Shown here one piece after another: positions 58,296 to 64,000 of a DNA stretch of 64,000 nt. How positions within the stretch are numbered: position 1 is the first letter of the stretch; the number at the start of each line of letters is the position of its first letter. The DNA lies in contig CAMGYJ010000011.1 in the NCBI GenBank assembly GCA_946122785.1, positions 21,329,007-21,393,006 of the forward strand, read 5' to 3'. The notes under the pieces were generated by a model. It worked only from the letters and a program-made list of their open reading frames with translations. It searched no databases and was not told the DNA's origin. This DNA is from Linum tenue. Lineage: Eukaryota > Streptophyta > Magnoliopsida > Malpighiales > Linaceae. A program made the position numbers and the translations under genes.

Positions 58296-59980
58296 CTAAG
58301 GGTCCTTGAGCTTGATCAGCAACTCTGTGCGCTCGAAATCACCTCTCAAGTACAACTTTAAGAGGTGGTCGTTCACTTTGAACGACTCAGTTTGAGCATT
58401 GCTGATCTCCACCGCACCGTGCGGGAAAACTTGAGTGACCGTGAAGGGTCCCGACCACCTCGAACGTAGCTTGCCTGGAAAGAGTTTCAAGCGTGCATTA
58501 AAAAGCAAAACACGATCACCTCCCTGAAACTCCTTCGGGCCCTTCAACTGAGCATCGTGGAGACGCTTGGTTCGCTCTTTGTAGAGCAGGGTGTTGTCGT
58601 AGGCGTGGTAACGCCATTCCTCCAACTCCAGCAATTGCAGCTTATGTTCAGTACCTGCAACACTCAAATCTAGATTCAACAGCTTAAGGGCCCAGAAGGC
58701 CTTGTGCTCTAGCTCTACTGGAAAATGACACGCCTTCCCATAGACAAGCCTATAGGGTGAAGTACCAATCAGGTTTTTGTAGGCTGTCCTATATGCCCAA
58801 AGAGCATCATCGAGCTTGGTGGACCAATCCTTGCGGGATTGATCCACTGTCTTTTCAATTATTCTTTTAAGCACCCGGTTCGTCAGCTCGGCTTGACCAT
58901 TTGACTAGGGATGATAAGCCACCGACACCTGATGCTTAACACCATAGCGAGAGAGGAGCTGAGTGAATTGCCCTTGAAAATGGGTTCCTCTATCACTAAT
59001 GATGGCGCGAGGTGTCCCAAACCGGGAGAACAGCTGCTTCAGAAATGAGCAGACCCGTCTTGCATCATTGGTGGGTATGGCTTGAGCTTCTGCCCACCTC
59101 AAGACGTAGTCCACTTCAACCAGTATGTATAAATGTCCAAAGGATGGAGAGAATGGGCCCATGAACTCGATGCCCCAAACATCAAAAATTTCACAAACGA
59201 CATAAATATGTTGGGGCATCTCATCCCGGGAAGAAATGTTACCTGGCCTTTTGGCAGCGGTCGCACTGTCGTGCGAAGGTGTCTGCATCCTTGAAGAGTG
59301 AGGGCCAATAGAAGCCCGACTGTAGCACCTTCTGCGCCGTGCGGTTTCCTCCATGGTGACCTCAAGTAGGTCCCTCGTGGCATTGAGACAGGATGTCTCC
59401 AATCTCATGCTCCATGACGCAGAGCCGGATCACGCCATCTGCTCTGATCCTGAAGAGGTAAGGATCCTCTCAGAAGTACTGTTTCAGGTCGGAGAAGAAC
59501 TTGCGTTTTGCATGAGTGGCCATCCCTTTTGGTATCTGCTTGCCCACCAGATAATTGACAAAGTCAGAATACCAAGGGGCCACGCTATCCACCAATGTCA
59601 TCGCCAGCAATCACTCACCCGGGAAGGAGTCATTGATCTCTTCCACGAAGTTGTCTACCGGAGGGGCTTCCAACCGTGATAGATGATTTGCAACAACATC
59701 ATTGTTCTTTGTGTCACCCATTTCTTCCTCCTAGGCGATTTGCAGTTGTGCTAGAGCCTCCTCCGCAGCCAGTCGCGCATTTAAAGCCCGCTTGAAGTTC
59801 CTACAAGTCCGTTCAATCTCTTGGTCTAATGGTAGTAGATCTCCCAACTGGCTACGAGTCATGCACTACCTGCACACAGAATGCAAACACAAGCCGCGAA
59901 GGCACAAAGGTGGAGAAAGAGAATGCAGTAAAGAAAAAGCTAGAGTAACAAACTTTCACGTTTCCACAATAACCTAGAAG
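58296..59980 (-). pseudogene. Athila gag start fused to RNase H end and integrase
   Basis: From the 5' side: MTRSQLGDLLPLDQEIERTC (gag N-terminus, at about 59862), ending near EEEMGDTKNN, then VVANHLSRL (last residues of RNase H, at about 59690). Next is the integrase zinc-binding region ([27 protein letters not shown]) and the core [28 protein letters not shown]. At 58296-58874 the C-terminal part has [20 protein letters not shown] and [18 protein letters not shown]. In-frame stops occur, including TAG at 58905-58907 before SNGQAE, and a frameshift near 59240. The first catalytic Asp (family W-x-x-D-F) is Glu here. Confidence 0.85.
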
Positions 59981-59981
59981 T

Positions 59982-59999
59982 TCCTCGGCAACGGCGCCA
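59982..59999 (-). other. primer-binding site, tRNA-Asp type
   Basis: The minus strand reads TGGCGCCGTTGCCGAGGA, the complement of the plant tRNA-Asp 3' end with one mismatch, six bases from the LTR at 60006. Confidence 0.88.
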
Positions 60000-60005
60000 A
60001 AAACT

Positions 60006-60822
60006 TGACACGCTAAAACACAACACCAAACTGCAACCAAGCGTAAAGGCAGTCCGAAAATGCAGACTAGTGGCAAGTTCTATTTGTCAACCCGGGGTCT
60101 AGATCTACTGCCTACTCCGTGATAATCTATTATCTAGCAAACTAAGTTGAGTGATTGTGTTTTTAAGTAAAAACAGTAAGAAAGTAGGAAGTGGTTCAAA
60201 GTTCTTTAGCAAGGGAAAGTCACTCGGGAATGAGTCCCCCTACCTCCTTAGTGAGGTCAAGGTTGTAATTACCCTCGGTTGATTAATTGTTGATTAAATT
60301 GCGGAAGATCCGACAGTAGCTTGGAATCTCTTAAGCTAACCATGCCCTCTCAGGCAGGCTAACCGGCAGGCGACTAACCTTCACCGGGATAGACTGCTGA
60401 GGCAAAAAGCACAGAACTCCACTACTGGAACTGGGTTCCAGTACACAGCAGTAAATCGACTAACTCTCGTATAACCAATCTACCACTACCGATTGATGAA
60501 GCTTTAACAACCTAATCAGATTCTATCTATCTCAGGTTGCAGCAGAAATCAAGAAAAGATGATCAGACTTCAATGGACTCAATGACTCATGCATCAATTG
60601 ATTATAACCAATCAGTATATCAATCCCAAGTCATTAAAATCAAGATTCCTAACACATGGACCTAGGGTTCTTCATACCCAAGTGGGAGAAGGTTCTACTC
60701 CATAGAGAGAGAAAGGAAAACAGAAATCATAGTATTCATACTCATAAAGATGAGGATAATCTGCTATGGGATATCAATCTTCACTCCTGGGGATGCAATC
60801 TAGGCTTCAATGATGAGAAATC
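60006..60822 (-). repeat. Athila-type LTR, copy B (5' LTR, truncated)
   Basis: Begins TGACACGCTAAAACAC on the plus strand, as copies A and C do, but stops at about 60822 in GAGAAATCC, where LINE sequence takes over. It keeps the 115-bp segment missing from copy A. It differs from A and C at many shared positions (for example GCAACCAAGCGTAAAGGC). Confidence 0.88.
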
Positions 60823-62966
60823 CCGTCGAAGCGCTTCAGCAAGAGCATCTGAGGAACAAGGACTCTCACCAAAACAACGCCGACACCTTTCCTTCGAAAT
60901 GAAACATAGACACCAACACCACAGCGAGAAGTCTACCAGGTCAGCTCCATCTCCCTGCACAGCTTTCACAATCATACTATCCAACATATCATTTCAAGTC
61001 AAGGGGAGTGCAACTTCCCTCTTAAGAAGAGCAGGAGCAATGTCTCAAGTATAAGCACGTTCACAGAATAGGTGCTGTCGAGATTCAGCAGCAGCTTGAC
61101 ACAGGGGACAAGTATCATCAGTTATCAATCCCCAACCCATAAGTTTATCACGGGTAGCAATCCTGTCAAGGATGATCAACCAGGTAATGAAGCGATTGCG
61201 TGGTAAAGTAAATTTGCCCCATATAACTCTCCACCAAGACACCTCAGGCTTTTTAAGGCGAATTGTATCCCAGATTAACGAAACAGAGAACTTGTTCATC
61301 TTTCTTCCCATCCAAGACACATGCCCATCTATCTCAAGAGTCATTCTGAACTGGAGCCAAGATCGGATTTTGAGCAGTTGCTTCCAGATCCATGATCCAG
61401 AAGCTGTGAGCCTGACATCCCAAATACAGTTCCCCCGCAACCTATATCGAGTACACCAGGCCACCCAAAAACTCCCCTCTTGAACCAATAGAAGCCAAAT
61501 CAGTCTAGCTAGGCGCGCCACATTGCATGAACTTAGGTCTTTTAAACCAAGCCCTCCTTCCTTTTTTGGTAAGGCAATTGAATCCCATGAGACCTTGGCC
61601 CTACTTATCCCATCCCCATGCCACAGAAAATTGGAAAAGATTTTTTGAATAGACTTTAAAACTTTCCTAGGGAGGACGAAAATTGCCATCCAATTGTGAA
61701 CCAGAACATACAGAACAAACTCAACTAACTAGAGTTTACCAGCATAAGAAAGTTTCTGAGCTCCCCAACCTCTGATCCTACTTGTTAACTTGTCTACCAA
61801 AACAACACATTCAGCACTAGACAATTTACCCGAGATCAATGGTAACCCCAAATAACGAAATGGAAGCTGACCTTCTCTAAATCCAAAAACTTGAAAAGCA
61901 ATGGACTTAAACTGATGAGCAAATCCCCCAAAAAATACGTCGCACTTATAAGGATTGCATTGTAGACCAGAAAGCTTATAGAATTTGTCCAAGATTGTCC
62001 TGATCCCACACAAAGCTAGACCTGAACCTTCTGAGAAAATCAGGAGGTCATCAGCAAAGATGAGATGAGTGAGGCCTAGCTACTTACACTGAGGGTGGTA
62101 AGGCATGTCCCCATTAGCAGCTGCCCTATTTAAAAAACTTGTCAAGGGCTCCATCGCAATCGTAAAAAGGTAGGGAGAGAGAGGATCTCCCTGCCTGACC
62201 CCTTTAACAGTTCCAATGAAACCAAACAGGCTACCATTGACAGTGATGCTAAAATAAGCTGAGCTTAAACATAGTGAGATCCATTTAATGAAAGGCTCTG
62301 GAAATCCCATCAACTTCATTACACTAAGAAGATAACCCCAATAGACAGATTCAAATGCTTTCTTAAGATCCACCTTGATGGCAGCCCTAGATGATAGCTG
62401 TCTCCTATGATAATTTTGGACAATTTCCTGAACCATTAGGATATTCTCTAAGATACTACGCCCCTGAAAAAAGGCCGATTGACACCCTTAACTATATCAG
62501 GGCCAATAAATCCCCGACACTTCTGATAGAACCCTGATGTCCACCCATCTGAGCCTGGAGACTTTGCTGGGTTCATGTCAAATAGAGCTTGTCTTATCTC
62601 TTCCCCAGATACCAACCCACAAAGCATACGCCTATCAGCATTAGTTAACTTCACACTCAAGCAACCTTCAATGAGTTCACAATCAACAACCACATCTTTA
62701 TTTATAGTTCCAAATAGATCCTTATAGAAAAGGATCGCTTCATCAGCAATGTCCTTTGTGTTTGTCAACTCCTCCTCATTATGAGATATTATCTTCCTAA
62801 TCTTATTTCTGGCATTACGTATGCAAGCATACTTATGAAAAACCCAGAGTTTGAGTCTCCTAGGGCAAGCCAAGTAATACAAGACTTCTGCCTGAAGAAA
62901 GCCTCTTCTGCTTTTTGCAACTGCACATAATCTCCAGCGAGAAGGCGAACTTCCTCCAAGACCCTT
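60821..62966 (-). mobile_element. LINE, copy 2 (duplicate of 50288-52628)
   Basis: Collinear with copy 1 from the TCCC at 50288 to the LTR junction. It lacks about 190 bp (after AAAAAAGGCC at 62475) that copy 1 has at about 51945-52140. Joined to LTR B on the left by a 3-base overlap (tcc) and to LTR C on the right at the same base as copy 1 to LTR A. Confidence 0.9.
60830..62966 (-). pseudogene. LINE ORF2 remnant, copy 2
   Basis: Blocks as in copy 1: pre-RT MNPAKSPGSDGWTSGFYQ (62448-62960), RT core 62080-62436 (AAIKVDLKKAFESVYWGYLL, RQGDPLSPYLFTIA), RT C-terminal part 61729-62013, connector and zf-RVT 61045-61689 continuous (CPLCQAAAESRQHLFCER), and the C-terminal tail 60781-60987. A stop near 62082 separates RT core and catalytic FADD. 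The ends of the outer frames are fused to LTR sequence. Confidence 0.88.
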
Positions 62967-64000
62967 TGACATGCTAAAACACAACACCAAACTGCGACTA
63001 TGCGTAATCGCAGTCCGGAAATGCAGACTAGTGGCAAGTTCTATTTGTCAACCTGAGGTCTAGATCTACTGCCTACTCCGTGATTATCTATTATCTAGCA
63101 AACTAAGTCGAGTGATTGTGTTTTTAAGTAAAAACAGTAAGAAAGCAGGAAATGGTTCAAAGTTCTTTAGCAAGGGAAGAGTCACTCGGGAATGAGTCCC
63201 CCTAGCTCCTTAGTTAGGTCAAGGTTGTAATTACCCTGGGTTGATTAACTGTTGATTAAAGTGCGGAAGATCTGACAGTAGCTTGGAATCTCTTAAGCTG
63301 ACCAAGCCCTCTCAGGCAGGGTAACCGTCACCGGGATAGACTGTTGAGACAAAATGCACAAAACTCCACTACCGAAACTGGGTTCAAGTACAAAGCAGTA
63401 AATCGATTAACTCTCGTATAACCAATCTACCACTACCGATTGATGAAGCTTTAACAACCTAATCAGATTCTATCTATCTCAGGTTGCAGCAGAAATTAAG
63501 AAAAGATGATCAGACTTCAATTGACTCAATGAATCATGCATCAATCGATTATAACCAATCAGTATATCAATCCCAAGTCATTACAATCAAGTTTCCTAAC
63601 ACATGGAACTAGGGTTCTTCATACCGAAGTGAGAGAAGGTTCTACTCCATAGAGAGAGAAAAGAAAACAGAAATCAGAGTAGTCATACTCATAAAGATCA
63701 GGATAATCTTCTCAGGGATGTCAATCTTCACTCTTGGGGATGCAATCTAGGCTTCAATGGTGAGAAATCCACTCCAAATAGCTCTTAGAGTTTGTTCTTC
63801 GCACTTTCTCTCTCTAAAGCTCTATTTTTCGCTTAAAAACTCGATTCCCTCTCCTTAGGCTCGAAATTGGGTTAAAACCCAGAATTTCCCGACCACACGG
63901 CCAGGCCACACGGGCGTGTGGATTCCCACTCTACCTGTGTGACCGCCAAAACACAACATTTCAATTAAGTGCCTCCACGCATGCTACACGGCCAGACTTG
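62967..64000 (-). repeat. Athila-type LTR, copy C, runs off the window
   Basis: Begins TGACATGCTAAAACAC at the same LINE position as copy A. At diagnostic positions it agrees with A and not B (GCGACTAWGCGTAATCGCAG; AAGTCGAGTG). It ends at the window edge inside the CACACGG palindrome cluster. Confidence 0.9.

Larger units (their letters stand above)
52629..60822 (-). mobile_element. Ty3/gypsy Athila-type retrotransposon, internally deleted
   Basis: The 5' LTR (copy B) is cut at 60822. The primer-binding site is at 59982-59999 and the 3' LTR (copy A) at 52629-53922. Between them, from the 5' side: a gag start of about 50 codons, directly joined to the end of RNase H, then integrase, an extra downstream ORF of Athila type, and a long 3' untranslated region (about 53936-55750). 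Most of gag and all of protease and reverse transcriptase are missing. An extra ORF after integrase plus a tRNA-Asp primer site is the Athila/Tat pattern. Confidence 0.88.

Overview
This is nuclear DNA from a flowering plant, most likely a dicot; I cannot name the species. The evidence is spliced genes with plant-type introns, chloroplast-targeted gene families, and dense plant transposable elements: Ty1/copia, Ty3/gypsy of Athila type, L1-type LINEs carrying DUF4283 and RNase H-like domains, Helitron, hAT, MULE and Tourist. There is no bacterial-style operon, rRNA gene, intact tRNA gene or CRISPR array. Roughly two thirds of the window is recognisable repeat.

Layout. 1-2063 is AT-rich and holds a small inverted-repeat element. 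2064-7012 is a complete but inactivated copia element on the minus strand (368-bp LTRs, initiator-Met-tRNA primer site). 7448-13700 holds a candidate four-exon gene of unknown function on the plus strand. Its third intron contains an hAT-like element and a 5'-truncated LINE. 15325-20875 is a full-length L1-type LINE on the minus strand with a 15-bp target duplication, one frameshift and one nonsense codon. 21160-23625 is a decayed beta-amylase pseudogene (BAM9-like). 24430-25972 is a Helitron Rep fragment. 27783-28231 is a probable solo LTR. 28453-29758 is a Pack-MULE-like element with about 240-bp terminal inverted repeats and host gene fragments inside. 31418-32390 is a tandem array built on the palindrome TTACGTAA. 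32391-36714 is a non-autonomous LTR element with a second, younger one nested in it (32734-35230). Its LTR cuts off the 5' end of a SagB-type nitroreductase pseudogene (36715-38403). 39522-40350 is the only clearly intact recognised host gene, a two-exon Ycf20-like (DUF565) chloroplast membrane protein on the minus strand.

41400-50060 has no convincing gene. It holds three copies of a repeat rich in TACCATATGGTA palindromes, two tRNA-derived SINE-like elements, a MULE-type MITE with a perfect 9-bp duplication, a foldback element and minisatellite-like DNA. 50067-64000 is a LINE into which an Athila-type element has inserted. The composite looks tandemly duplicated with a unit of about 10.5 kb; the second unit starts near 60821 and runs off the window.

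How it works together: the host genes here (unknown gene, BAM9-like, nitroreductase-like, Ycf20-like) are islands among nested elements. Two of the four are plainly broken, one of them directly by an LTR insertion. All exon structures and family names come from reading translations by eye, without database searches.
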